A DNA stretch of 10,091 bases from JBBATK01 sp039810585 (GTDB taxonomy: Bacteria > Bacteroidota > Ignavibacteria > Kapaibacteriales > NICIL-2): assembly GCA_039810585.1 (NCBI GenBank), contig JBDHXF010000075.1, positions 1 to 10,091 of the forward strand, in the 5' to 3' direction. The notes under the pieces are model-generated. The model was not told where the DNA came from. It did no database searches and was given only the letters and a program-made list of their open reading frames with translations. Below, piece by piece: positions 1 to 7,275 of the stretch (within the stretch, counting starts at the first letter, position 1; every line of letters begins with the position of its first letter). Both the position numbers and the translations under genes were made by a program.

Positions 1-489
1 GGCGCTGTGCAGCACCACAGTTTCGTGCTGTCCAACCGCGCCCAGTTTGGTGGAACCGCCGATTCGAGTTATGTCACGATCGACACTTCCAAAGATGTGC
101 CGCTCATCAGCGCTCGTTTGTATCTCACGCCGACCTTTCAAAATGAAGCCGAAGCGCGGAGCTACAAACTCCGTCAGGTGATTATCGAGTTGGATTCAGT
201 TCCGGTGCTGGGTGATGACTGGTGGTGGATGAACCGCGGGCAAGTCAGTTTTGTGGTGATGACCAACACGCATCCTACGCCGCAGTTCGAGCGTGTACGA
301 GTTGTGCAGTCCACACCTCCGCCGTACACCAAAGATTCTCCCTACGCCGAGGGTTTGTGTTGGAAGGTTACCAATCGACACGAAATCGTGATGCAAATGG
401 TGATGCAGACCATCTATACGGTGATGGACGATAATCGACAAAACCAAGAACGAGCCAGAGCTGCTGCGGTATTCCGTTTACATTATTAA
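1..489 (+). CDS. Uncharacterised envelope-type protein, C-terminal part (5' end outside window)
   Basis: The reading frame is open from the first base (GGC GCT GTG...) to TAA at 487-489, so the gene most likely begins before the window; a GTG at 7 could start it but has no room for a visible ribosome binding site. I do not recognise the family. The visible ~162 residues alternate polar and hydrophobic residues like a beta-rich domain, with a Trp cluster (DDWWWMN) and an aromatic C-terminus (FRLHY). Its core aligns with the next gene's product: shared features are TxDTSxxVP, a PTxQ turn, an SY pair, and a G-x(8)-GQxxxVV segment, so the two are probably tandem homologues. As the neighbour is a lipoprotein and only 4 bases separate the genes, this one is probably a co-transcribed, exported envelope protein too, but its N-terminus is unseen. 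Function unknown. Confidence 0.7.
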   Translation, partial: GAVQHHSFVLSNRAQFGGTADSSYVTIDTSKDVPLISARLYLTPTFQNEAEARSYKLRQVIIELDSVPVLGDDWWWMNRGQVSFVVMTNTHPTPQFERVRVVQSTPPPYTKDSPYAEGLCWKVTNRHEIVMQMVMQTIYTVMDDNRQNQERARAAAVFRLHY

Positions 490-493
490 TGCT

Positions 494-1168
494 GTGAAAG
501 AACTTGTGAAAATTCCGTTGTTCCATCGTTGGTTGACTGTTCTGGTTGCCGCTGTGCTTCTCTGGTCTCTCAACTCATGTAAGAATCCATTGGACATGGA
601 TGATGACAAGAGTCATCGAAGCGTGGACAATCCCAAGGCCGTCGTGCTGACGCGTGATAGCATTGAATTACAAAGTGTGGAAGGAACGGATACTCCTGAG
701 GCTCTGTCGAAGACCTTTCGCTTTGCCGACGACGGTCCGTCACTCGATACCGCGAGCGCTTTTTGCTGTACGGTCGACACGTCATCTGCAGTTCCGAAGC
801 TGAGCCTGTGCGCCGATCTTGTTCCTACCGGTCAGTACACCGACCCCCATTCCTATTCCGTTCAACGCCTGTGTATTCGTGTGAAGAACCTGGCGATCGA
901 CGGTGAGAATATTGTGAGCCTAGATAGCGGCCAACTTACCGCCGTAGTGTGGGGCGCTCGTAAACGCTATGGTCGTCCGGTCGATGTACTCGACACTGTC
1001 CAGCTCAAAACGTTTGATGAATACGACTTCGCCTATCTTGCACAAAATGTTGTATCAGGTCGCCGAGCGCTGCGTTTGAGTCTTGATTTTCAAGTGAAGG
1101 CACTCAGTCAAATTGAAGGTAAACTGCGTGGCGGTCGCCTGCGTGCAGTAGCGAAGTTTCGTTACTGA
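494..1168 (+). CDS. Putative lipoprotein, homologue of the preceding gene product
   Basis: The product has 224 residues with GTG start; a second GTG at 506 is an alternative and neither has a clear Shine-Dalgarno. The N-terminus is a lipoprotein signal peptide: basic/polar stretch, hydrophobic run at about residues 14-26 (LTVLVAAVLLW), then LNSC with Cys29 as the probable lipidated residue. Asn at -2 makes the lipobox loose, as tolerated in Bacteroidota-like bacteria. An Asp-rich spacer (DMDDDK) follows, compatible with display at a membrane surface. The rest looks beta-rich and ends in KFRY. Residues from about 90 to the end align with the upstream product. The gene follows its neighbour by 4 bases and is closed by a terminator. 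No known domain is recognised; adhesin, surface-complex subunit or secreted structural protein are all possible. Lipoprotein status is fairly sure, function unknown. Confidence 0.8.
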   Translation: MKELVKIPLFHRWLTVLVAAVLLWSLNSCKNPLDMDDDKSHRSVDNPKAVVLTRDSIELQSVEGTDTPEALSKTFRFADDGPSLDTASAFCCTVDTSSAVPKLSLCADLVPTGQYTDPHSYSVQRLCIRVKNLAIDGENIVSLDSGQLTAVVWGARKRYGRPVDVLDTVQLKTFDEYDFAYLAQNVVSGRRALRLSLDFQVKALSQIEGKLRGGRLRAVAKFRY

Positions 1169-1223
1169 TTCCTTTGGGATTCAACGCGTGAAAAGTAAAT
1201 GCAGAGAAGTGAGTTATCTGACG

Positions 1224-1250
1224 AGCCTCGTATAGCACGAGGCTTTTTTT
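1224..1250 (+). terminator. Rho-independent terminator after the tandem envelope genes
   Basis: Perfect 8-bp inverted repeat AGCCTCGT / ACGAGGCT (1224-1231 and 1237-1244) around a five-base loop ATAGC, followed directly by a run of seven T (1244-1250) on the + strand. It lies 55 bases after the stop of the lipoprotein gene. The convergent ATPase gene ends inside the T run (1249-1251); read on the - strand the hairpin has no T tract, so it is mainly a + strand terminator, though it may also stabilise the 3' end of the opposing transcript. Confidence 0.88.
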
Positions 1251-3321
1251 ATAGCTGTGCTGATTGGAATGCTGAATCGGCGAAGCCAAAAAAGTGCAAG
1301 GAGCTGCCGAGTTGTCGGGCAATACGTTCAAACACTTTGGACTGACGGGCATTGCTTTGCCGTAAGGCCAAGGAAATGTTGCTAATGGTAAGCAGCTTCA
1401 AATCGTCGCTCAAACCCGATGCTACGGTTGCCGCACGCCGTAGATCGCTAAGGCATGTATGCAGATCTCCGCGTCGGAGCATAAGCACACTCCGCACGTT
1501 GTCGACGATGCATTGTGCGTACATGTCAGGATGCTGCTGTAGCGACTGCTCCACTCCGCTTATGGTATGTGCCGCTCTATCAATCAAGCCAGCCTCAATG
1601 TCTGCCCTGGCCGCCATCGCGCTCAGTACTTGGTGATCTTGGGTGGCGATGAACTGACCGGACAACTCAAGAAAATCCAGCGCTCGTTTTGCCGCTCCGG
1701 CAAAGTCACCATCAAAGTACATCGTCAGCACATCCTCTCTCACAATGTTGCAATCAGGGATGTCTGTTTGCGCGGATTCCGGCTGCGGAGGTACCACGCC
1801 GAGTGCAGCAGGTGCTTCCTCCAAACCCATGTGCTGGGCGATACGATGAATCTCCTCATCTTCGCTGGCGGACTCTGTCAGTGGTAAGTCCGACATCGTG
1901 TTGATGATGTCCGCCACTATTCCAGCACTGCCGCTGTCTTCCGCTTGCTGTGCACTTTGAACCAGCATTGTGCGAGCGGTTTCTTCATCTCCTGCTTCCA
2001 GTGCGTGCGCGGCAATGTAGGGAGCAAGCTGGCGCTGCAATTGCTCATCCTGCGCTTCACGGAAACATCGCTGCAAGATGGAGGCAATGCGCTCGTGGAG
2101 CTCGACGCGCTCCTCCATTTCCAGAGTTGCGTGAAAATAGCTGTGGTGCAGCGCTTGGGTAAACTCATAGAGGGTGGATCGGACACCGTAACGCGCGTGA
2201 GCGCCGGTGCTACGAACCATGCCGGTGCGATACTGTATGGACTTTAGTTTCTTGATGGTGCTCAGAGTGTCCAGATTGAGCAGTTGAGCGACCACAAACA
2301 CGCTGCACTCGCGTCCCTCCGCGCTGCAGAGCGCCAACAGGTTCACATCGTCTTCGCTGAGTTGCTCTATGCTGCGCGAAAACAAAGCCTGTAAAGAAGC
2401 CGGAACGGCTTGCGAATTGAGTCGTTCACTGTCCAGACTCCCATCCTCCCTGAAAGGCGTGTTCTTGCCGAAGTACTGCAGGTATTCCATCACGGTGACG
2501 GGAATACCGGCCGAGCGCCGCATGAGCCAGTCTTCAAAGGCTTGGTTACGTGCTTGCTTCGCAAACACGCTCGCTACGGCAGCATGTACGTCCTCGGCAC
2601 TGAAAGCTTGAAGCTCCATGAGCTGCAGCGCGCTGTCGCGCGAGTGTTGTTCAAGCCACGCAGCGAAAGCCGGATTCTTAACCGTAACGGTTGCTTGCTG
2701 GTAACTGAGCACAATGCCAAAGCGTCGCTGCTCTGTTTTCTGAATGAGGTACTCCAAGAACTCGACCGACTGTGCATCCATCCATTGCGCATCGTCGAGG
2801 ATGATGCAAAAGGGCTGCTGTTCGGCAATGTTGTTCAGCGCTTCGTAAAACTCGTGCATCAGCTTCGAGCCGGCCGAAGACGCGTCCTGCGCGTTCTTTT
2901 TGTCCGCACGGTACTCACGCAGGTCGCGCATGACTTCTTTAGTCATGTCGAATATCGATCCCGCAATGGGAATCAGGCCGAGCACGGAGAGTCCGATATT
3001 CATGGCTAAGCGCTTCTTGGCGCTTCCGGCTTTTAACTCCATCAGCTGCTCGAGTGCTTTCATCCACGGCTGCATGGGTTGGATGGACGACACATTGAGG
3101 ACGCCTATAGGGGCTTGACATTCCACGCGCACGGCGTCCACCGAACGACTACTTCTCGTTTCCTGCACGAGCTGCTCGAGCAGAACGGTTTTACCGTATC
3201 CACTCTCCGCGCTCAAACAGAGGATGCCACGCGTGCCACTCTGGGCTTCACGTACAAATGCGCGCAGGCGTTCCTGTTCAGTCTTGCGGGCAATAAGGAT
3301 GGTTCCGTTGGCACTCGTCAT
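1249..3321 (-). CDS. AAA_16/STAND-like ATPase with helical C-terminal half
   Basis: The 690-residue product resembles the MalT/LuxR-type AAA_16 signalling ATPases. In order: N-terminal strand with Arg12 (ARKTEQERL, the usual domain entry); P-loop at 38-45 (AESGYGKT, Lys44); Walker B with the typical DDAQWMD motif at 171-182 (FCIILDDAQWMD, Asp176/Asp177); an R/H-rich segment at about 381-412 (EFTQALHHSYF...ELHERIA) like the ALLREALY...LHRRLA region of this class; then helical, TPR-like material from about 430 to 650. Between P-loop and Walker B lies a hydrophobic stretch (about 105-125, LSVLGLIPIAGSIFDM) followed by a charged helix. No DNA-binding, nuclease, cyclase or protease domain is seen, so output is unknown. 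ATG at 3321 has a good binding site (GAGGTGA, 3326-3332) and overlaps the upstream stop by one base (TGATG), implying translational coupling to the membrane protein. ATPase call is firm; biological role is open. Confidence 0.85.
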   Translation of the reverse strand: MTSANGTILIARKTEQERLRAFVREAQSGTRGILCLSAESGYGKTVLLEQLVQETRSSRSVDAVRVECQAPIGVLNVSSIQPMQPWMKALEQLMELKAGSAKKRLAMNIGLSVLGLIPIAGSIFDMTKEVMRDLREYRADKKNAQDASSAGSKLMHEFYEALNNIAEQQPFCIILDDAQWMDAQSVEFLEYLIQKTEQRRFGIVLSYQQATVTVKNPAFAAWLEQHSRDSALQLMELQAFSAEDVHAAVASVFAKQARNQAFEDWLMRRSAGIPVTVMEYLQYFGKNTPFREDGSLDSERLNSQAVPASLQALFSRSIEQLSEDDVNLLALCSAEGRECSVFVVAQLLNLDTLSTIKKLKSIQYRTGMVRSTGAHARYGVRSTLYEFTQALHHSYFHATLEMEERVELHERIASILQRCFREAQDEQLQRQLAPYIAAHALEAGDEETARTMLVQSAQQAEDSGSAGIVADIINTMSDLPLTESASEDEEIHRIAQHMGLEEAPAALGVVPPQPESAQTDIPDCNIVREDVLTMYFDGDFAGAAKRALDFLELSGQFIATQDHQVLSAMAARADIEAGLIDRAAHTISGVEQSLQQHPDMYAQCIVDNVRSVLMLRRGDLHTCLSDLRRAATVASGLSDDLKLLTISNISLALRQSNARQSKVFERIARQLGSSLHFFGFADSAFQSAQL

Positions 3322-4322
3322 CAGTTCACCTCGCGATCCGAGCTATCATGGTGAGTGCCGAGTGAGGACGGTGGGGAGGACACAAACATGCGGAGTAGTT
3401 TTTCGGCTTGCTTGGTAGACGATGGACTTGCGCTTCCGGAAAACAAACTCTGGACATCCATCATACCGCTCTCCACTTCCTGTTGCTCCGACTCCTTGGT
3501 ATAGATCAGGGTGATGGCATACACAATCAACAGCGTAAACTCCAGACTGATGGCAAAGAGCACAAGCGAGGGGCGATCCTTTGGAATGAATTGCAAGCCA
3601 CGCAACCCAATAATGATAATGAGAATGGCAGCACCGATGTAGATGAAACCAAGGACAGGGTTTTCGTAGCGAATGGTGAAGTGATTGCGCAGGTACAATC
3701 TCATGGCATCGTCCACGCGCATTAAACGCATGAGCATGCTGCGCTCGCGCCAACGAATGGCGGATTGTAGAACTTCCAGATCCGTAAAGGCAACGTTCCA
3801 GGTTTCCTCTAACTCATGGAGGCGATGAAGGTCGGCTTTCTTTATCGTGTCGGATATCTCGGTGATGTCGGCATCACCGTGTTCGCTGTGCGCAACATGC
3901 GCATAGTGATGCAGGGCATTGATAATCTCACGTTCGATTTTTTGTCGTACATAGCCATTGCGCGGCGACATCACAGCCGTCAGTAATCCTGCGCCAAGCA
4001 GACCCACAGCAAGAATGACAGGGAAAATGGCAAGAAGGGGACTGTAGTAGTAGATCTTGACGTCTTGTTGGTCGCCTAGTACCTCGCCATGTTTTCCGCG
4101 AGGCGGTTCAACGGTCATTCTCCAGTTCGTGAATTCATTCAAACCCTCACCACTCGTCTCAAGCTTTGCATTGAACGATTCGGCGAAGAGCTTCTCCGCT
4201 ACGGGGATCCCGACAAATCGGAAAAAGGCGAAGGAAAAACTGACAAAGATGACAAGGAACAGCACCACCTGTGTTGGCGTGTTCTTTCGCAGTTCAATGT
4301 ATCGAACCCGAGAAGAGGTCAT
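3321..4322 (-). CDS. Four-helix membrane protein coupled to the ATPase gene
   Basis: I do not recognise a family. With the ATG at 4322 the product has 333 residues; the frame continues upstream to TTG 4361 and ATG 4349, but only 4322 has a Shine-Dalgarno (AAGGA, 9 bases upstream). Predicted membrane helices: about 18-38, 94-118, 222-243 and 252-274. Roughly 55 residues lie between helices 1 and 2, including Tyr-rich VKIYYYSP; about 100 charged, helical residues lie between 2 and 3 (KIEREIINALHHYAH..., several His); about 60 residues form a Ser-rich C-terminal tail. By positive-inside weighting the N-terminus, central domain and tail are cytoplasmic. The stop overlaps the ATPase start (TGATG), so both proteins are probably made in proportion and act together, for example as membrane anchor or sensor with an ATPase partner. 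That partnership is inferred from gene order only. Confidence 0.8.
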   Translation of the reverse strand: MTSSRVRYIELRKNTPTQVVLFLVIFVSFSFAFFRFVGIPVAEKLFAESFNAKLETSGEGLNEFTNWRMTVEPPRGKHGEVLGDQQDVKIYYYSPLLAIFPVILAVGLLGAGLLTAVMSPRNGYVRQKIEREIINALHHYAHVAHSEHGDADITEISDTIKKADLHRLHELEETWNVAFTDLEVLQSAIRWRERSMLMRLMRVDDAMRLYLRNHFTIRYENPVLGFIYIGAAILIIIIGLRGLQFIPKDRPSLVLFAISLEFTLLIVYAITLIYTKESEQQEVESGMMDVQSLFSGSASPSSTKQAEKLLRMFVSSPPSSLGTHHDSSDREVN

Positions 4323-4331
4323 TGTGCTACG

Positions 4332-4336
4332 TCCTT
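4332..4336 (-). promoter_or_regulatory. Ribosome binding site deciding the membrane-protein start
   Basis: On the - strand AAGGA stands 9 bases before ATG 4322. The alternative starts ATG 4349 and TTG 4361 have no comparable purine-rich site, so the shorter 333-residue protein is preferred. Confidence 0.5.
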
Positions 4337-4359
4337 GTGTGTTCGGCATGCGTTGGGAC

Positions 4360-4365
4360 AATATA
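4360..4365 (-). promoter_or_regulatory. Possible -10 element of the membrane protein/ATPase operon
   Basis: TATATT on the - strand, about 38 bases before the preferred ATG at 4322, would give a leader of about 30 bases. The segment 17 bases upstream is a poor -35 (TCCTGT), and the Bacteroidota TAnnTTTG form fits only partly. Low-confidence candidate, listed because the operon needs a promoter in this gap. Confidence 0.25.
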
Positions 4366-4641
4366 CAAAAGGCAAGGGCGCGACAGGACTATGCGGAAAT
4401 GCACACTGCCTCCGTGCCGGTGCGTTGAACTGCTTTACCTGCAAACATGTTGCCAAGTTTGACAGTGTTAGGCCAACTCGTCGTTGACACCGCCATCAGC
4501 ACTCTAGGAGATGGTATTGGCGCTCAGAGGTGGATCTCTCGCTTCGCACCATACACTCCGATTCCTGCTTGCGTCCTGATCGTGTGGCCGGGCGCTTGCT
4601 TCAACATGTGGACACACCCCTTTCCTTCGTGGCGCAAACAA

Positions 4642-4667
4642 CAAAGCCTCCTGAAGTGGAGGCTTTG
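4642..4667 (-). terminator. Terminator of the rpmH-rnpA-yidD-yidC operon
   Basis: Perfect 10-bp inverted repeat CAAAGCCTCC / GGAGGCTTTG (4642-4651 and 4658-4667) with a six-base loop. On the - strand it lies 33 bases after the yidC stop and is followed by a broken U-rich tail (TTGTTTG). The symmetric AAAG/CTTT ends give less of a T tract on the + strand, where no gene needs it. Confidence 0.8.
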
Positions 4668-4700
4668 ACTCGCGTACAAGTGTAGAGGAAATGCAGACTC

Positions 4701-6515
4701 TTAGCGCTTATTGCGTTTTGAGCCGTTGTTGTTTTGTTGCTTGGTGTTGTAGCCTTGTTGCTCCGCTATTTGCTGAGCCATTTCCAATCGTTTTTGAAGC
4801 CACGACTGCTTTTTAGGCATGCGTTTTAAGTCTGCCAAGGTGTATTTAGTCCTCGAGAACTTGTTCATATACACTTGTTGTGCAATGCCCAAGAAGTTGA
4901 AGGTGAGATAGTACAGGTTCAAACCCGATGGCAGGTTCGAGAACATCATAGTCATCATCACGGGCATCATGTACACCATGGCTTTCTGATTGGGATCGGT
5001 AACCGTCATCTTTTGTTGGATGAACATACTCACACCCATTATTAACGCCATACCTGACAATGCGTGTACACCCATCACAGAAAAGGGAAGGGTCAGCACG
5101 TGATCCGGAATGGACAAATCCGGAATCCAGCCCGGGATAAAACTTGCTTGTCGCATGTGGATATTCGAGGTCAACACCGCATATAAGGCGTAGAGAATCG
5201 GCATCTGCAGCAGCAGTGGCAAACATCCGCCCATGGGGTTGATGCCGTACTCACCATAGAGTTTCATTTGAGCTTGTTGCATGCCGGTGGGATCGTCCGC
5301 ATGCTTGGCGCGCAGCTTGTCCATTTCCGGTTGCAGGGCTTTCATCTTCTGTGCGGAGCGAAGTTGGCCGAGTGAGAGTGGTGTCAGCAGCAACTTCATC
5401 AAGATGGAAAACACGATGATGGCGATACCAAAATTGGGAATGAAGGAGTAGATGAGCTTGAAGGTTGGCAGCATGGCAAATTCGCCGATAGGGCGAACCA
5501 GCCAGCGCCAGCCAAAGTTGACCGTTGAGGCCATACCGTAGCCCTTGACGATGTCGTAGTCCAAGGGTCCCAAATACAAATCGTAGCCCACACTCTGAAC
5601 GCCGCCACGATAGGGTACGCGGTAGGAGTAGGAGTATTCCTCAAGTACTCCGTTGTCCGGAGCACCGTAACGAATGCCATCCAAGTAATACTCGTCTTCA
5701 CCATTGGATTGCGGGTTGAGAAGCGCTGAGATGAAGTACTTGGTTTTGGTACCAATAAACTCCACTTTGCCGGAGTGATGCGAATTCACTTGCTCGTTGT
5801 ACTTGGAAGCGTCTAATTCTTCCAGCGAGCCGCTGGCAGAGGCGAAGGCGATGGCCGAGTTGGATTCGTCGACACTGTTGGACTCTTGATACTGTAGTCC
5901 TTTCTCCCATCCGATATCGACATTTCGTTGTGTGCTGGGCAGCACATTATCCATATTCAGAAATTGAAAACCGGCGTGAATAGGATAGGTGTCGCCGTGA
6001 AAGGTCAGGCTGCGACGAATACTCCCGCCGTTACCGGCGTCCATCACGCCTTCAAGAACGAGCGAGTCGTTCCCGTGAACAGACATCGTGTGCGAGTGCA
6101 GGTTCTGAAAAGTGAAGTCGTTCCACCGTGTATCCACACGGTTTCCTTTGGAGCCCACGTAACTCACGGTCAGCTCGTGCTCACCCGGTTGGATGAGCTG
6201 CACAGGTGTGTGGTAGTGAGTTTGAAAGCCCTTGAGTTCAAAGCGAGCAATGGACATGCCTTTGGAGCTAATCCAAGCTTTGTAGCGATCGGTTTCGATC
6301 AACACATAGTCTTCAGCCTTGGCTTCGGGAGTTGGGGCACGGAGTGTATCGTGTTGAAGTGCAACCGGTTTTGAGTTCGTGTCTGCCACCGTGGCTTGCT
6401 CATGCTTCGGTGTGTTTTCCGGAGCCGGTGGAGCGGTATGACTGGAATTGTACACCATCCACACAGTGATGATAACAGCGATGAGAACAAAACCAATAAA
6501 AGATTGACGATCCAT
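4701..6515 (-). CDS. yidC: Membrane protein insertase YidC (Oxa1 family)
   Basis: YidC inserts and folds inner-membrane proteins, alone or with SecYEG. The 604-residue product fits the Gram-negative form: N-terminal anchor helix (about 5-22), a large periplasmic beta domain (about 60-340), then the conserved insertase core with helices at about 355-380, 432-450, 476-498 and 513-545. Recognisable core motifs are LTPLSLGQLRSAQKM (377-391), the cytoplasmic hairpin with LQPEMDKLR, and INPMGGCLPLLLQMPI (425-440). At the groove position held by Arg in E. coli (R366) there is Lys374, which keeps the positive charge. The C-terminal tail is Gln/Asn-rich then basic (GSKRNKR), suited to ribosome contact. 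The ATG at 6515 lies 13 bases after the yidD stop with no clear Shine-Dalgarno, suggesting re-initiation from yidD. A terminator follows. Confidence 0.98.
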   Translation of the reverse strand: MDRQSFIGFVLIAVIITVWMVYNSSHTAPPAPENTPKHEQATVADTNSKPVALQHDTLRAPTPEAKAEDYVLIETDRYKAWISSKGMSIARFELKGFQTHYHTPVQLIQPGEHELTVSYVGSKGNRVDTRWNDFTFQNLHSHTMSVHGNDSLVLEGVMDAGNGGSIRRSLTFHGDTYPIHAGFQFLNMDNVLPSTQRNVDIGWEKGLQYQESNSVDESNSAIAFASASGSLEELDASKYNEQVNSHHSGKVEFIGTKTKYFISALLNPQSNGEDEYYLDGIRYGAPDNGVLEEYSYSYRVPYRGGVQSVGYDLYLGPLDYDIVKGYGMASTVNFGWRWLVRPIGEFAMLPTFKLIYSFIPNFGIAIIVFSILMKLLLTPLSLGQLRSAQKMKALQPEMDKLRAKHADDPTGMQQAQMKLYGEYGINPMGGCLPLLLQMPILYALYAVLTSNIHMRQASFIPGWIPDLSIPDHVLTLPFSVMGVHALSGMALIMGVSMFIQQKMTVTDPNQKAMVYMMPVMMTMMFSNLPSGLNLYYLTFNFLGIAQQVYMNKFSRTKYTLADLKRMPKKQSWLQKRLEMAQQIAEQQGYNTKQQNNNGSKRNKR

Positions 6516-6528
6516 AGAGAGTAGCGTA

Positions 6529-6771
6529 TCAATGATGATGATGCGAACAATGCTGAGCTAACGGGGGAACTTCGTCGATGCCGCCGGGGTTCAGGGGATG
6601 ACACCGTGCGATACGTTTGACGGCTAACCACGATCCTCGGACGATGCCATGACGATCTACGGCTTGATAGGCGTAGTCTGAACAACTGGGGTAGAAGCGA
6701 CAGTTATTGCCGAGTAGCGGCGACACCACGCGCTTGTACAAACGAAGGATGGTAAGGATGAAGTACTTCAT
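6529..6771 (-). CDS. yidD: Membrane protein insertion efficiency factor YidD
   Basis: Small 80-residue membrane-associated protein that assists YidC-dependent insertion. The signature is complete: LRLYKRVVSPLLG, the Cys-containing NNCRFYPSCSDYA (about 22-34), then CHPLNPGGIDEVP near the C-terminus. An N-terminal amphipathic helix (MKYFILTILRLYKR) would bind the membrane. ATG 6771 overlaps the rnpA stop by four bases (ATGA), a standard coupling arrangement in this cluster. The protein ends in four His encoded by a CAT repeat next to the stop, an unusual but harmless-looking tail. Family identity is very sure. Confidence 0.96.
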   Translation of the reverse strand: MKYFILTILRLYKRVVSPLLGNNCRFYPSCSDYAYQAVDRHGIVRGSWLAVKRIARCHPLNPGGIDEVPPLAQHCSHHHH

Positions 6772-7178
6772 GACGTTGTGCGACGCTGAAGCGTCGCCGG
6801 TTGCTGCATGAGGGTCTCTATCATTTCACGCAACTCTTGCATTCGAAGCGAAGACGTGGCAAAATGGGTCTGCGTGTTCCACGAGAGAATCATCGCGTCG
6901 ATAGAACCGAATAATTCAGGTCGCTCAAGAAATAGCTCACCTAAGGCCGCACGAAACAATCTTTTGAGTCGGTTACGATCTACCGCTCTCGGAATGAACC
7001 TCTTCCGCATCATCAAGCCAATGCGAACCGGCGGCCTCTGCTCTGCCAGAGTTCGTTGTTCTGACGACAAAAACCGCACGTGCGCATACACCGCACCGTT
7101 GCTGAATTTTCGGCAGCGACGAAAGACGGCGTCGAAGGAGGTTTTTCCTTTCAACGATTGCAAGCCTGGTACAGTCAT
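6768..7178 (-). CDS. rnpA: Ribonuclease P protein component
   Basis: RnpA is the protein subunit that helps RNase P RNA bind and cut the 5' leader of precursor tRNAs. The 136-residue product shows LKGKTSFDAVFRRCRKF (about 9-25), the VRIGLMMRKRF strand, and the hallmark RNR box DRNRLKRLFRAAL (67-79) with Arg68, Arg70 and Lys72. The C-terminal 20 residues are a Gln/Arg-rich extension beyond the usual fold. ATG 7178 has only a weak upstream purine site; upstream the frame is soon closed by stop codons. Placement between rpmH and yidD is the classical order. A strong hairpin 23 bases upstream of the start may attenuate its expression relative to rpmH. Confidence 0.96.
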   Translation of the reverse strand: MTVPGLQSLKGKTSFDAVFRRCRKFSNGAVYAHVRFLSSEQRTLAEQRPPVRIGLMMRKRFIPRAVDRNRLKRLFRAALGELFLERPELFGSIDAMILSWNTQTHFATSSLRMQELREMIETLMQQPATLQRRTTS

Positions 7179-7200
7179 GGTTCGATGGGCATAGAAGACA

Positions 7201-7242
7201 AAAAGCGATAGGCAGTAGTCCGTCTACCACACTATCGCTTTT
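7201..7242 (-). terminator. Terminator/attenuator hairpin between rpmH and rnpA
   Basis: Inverted repeat AAAAGCGATAG / CTATCGCTTTT (7201-7211 and 7232-7242), 11 perfect pairs, with a 20-base loop that holds a nested GTAG/CTAC stem. On the - strand the second arm ends in TTTTTG, so the structure looks like an intrinsic terminator after rpmH. As no other promoter is obvious before rnpA, partial read-through would set the high L34 to RnpA ratio. The A/T-rich ends also give TTTT on the + strand. Confidence 0.7.
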
Positions 7243-7255
7243 ACACGCTTTTACA
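7236..7255 (-). repeat. Two perfect 10-bp tandem copies beside the hairpin
   Basis: On the + strand CGCTTTTACA occurs twice head to tail (7236-7245, 7246-7255). The first copy is part of the hairpin arm; the second offers an alternative partner for the GCGAAAA-type arm, so two competing folds are possible. Probably arose by local slippage or duplication. Confidence 0.8.
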
Positions 7256-7275
7256 TTCAGGAGCGGCCTGCCGGA

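Larger units (their letters stand above)
4323..4641. other. Intergenic gap between yidC terminator and membrane-protein gene
   Basis: Besides the candidate ribosome binding site and -10 element near 4332-4365, I find no convincing gene. A + strand frame at 4447-4668 (73 codons) and a 27-codon - strand frame starting near 4609 lack ribosome binding sites; the former runs into the yidC terminator. No tRNA T-loop, SRP-like core or clear small RNA fold was recognised. The gap may hold an unrecognised small RNA or simply the operon's upstream control region. Confidence 0.4.

Noticed and set aside
2410..3009. 199-codon + strand frame inside the ATPase gene
   Set aside because: Antisense to a clearly recognised ATPase with intact motifs; no ribosome binding site and no recognisable protein features.
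4447..4668. 73-codon + strand frame in the gap before yidC
   Set aside because: Lacks a ribosome binding site, ends within the yidC terminator hairpin and shows no protein-like pattern.
5928..6374. 148-codon + strand frame inside yidC
   Set aside because: Overlaps the periplasmic domain of YidC on the opposite strand, with no start signal or domain.
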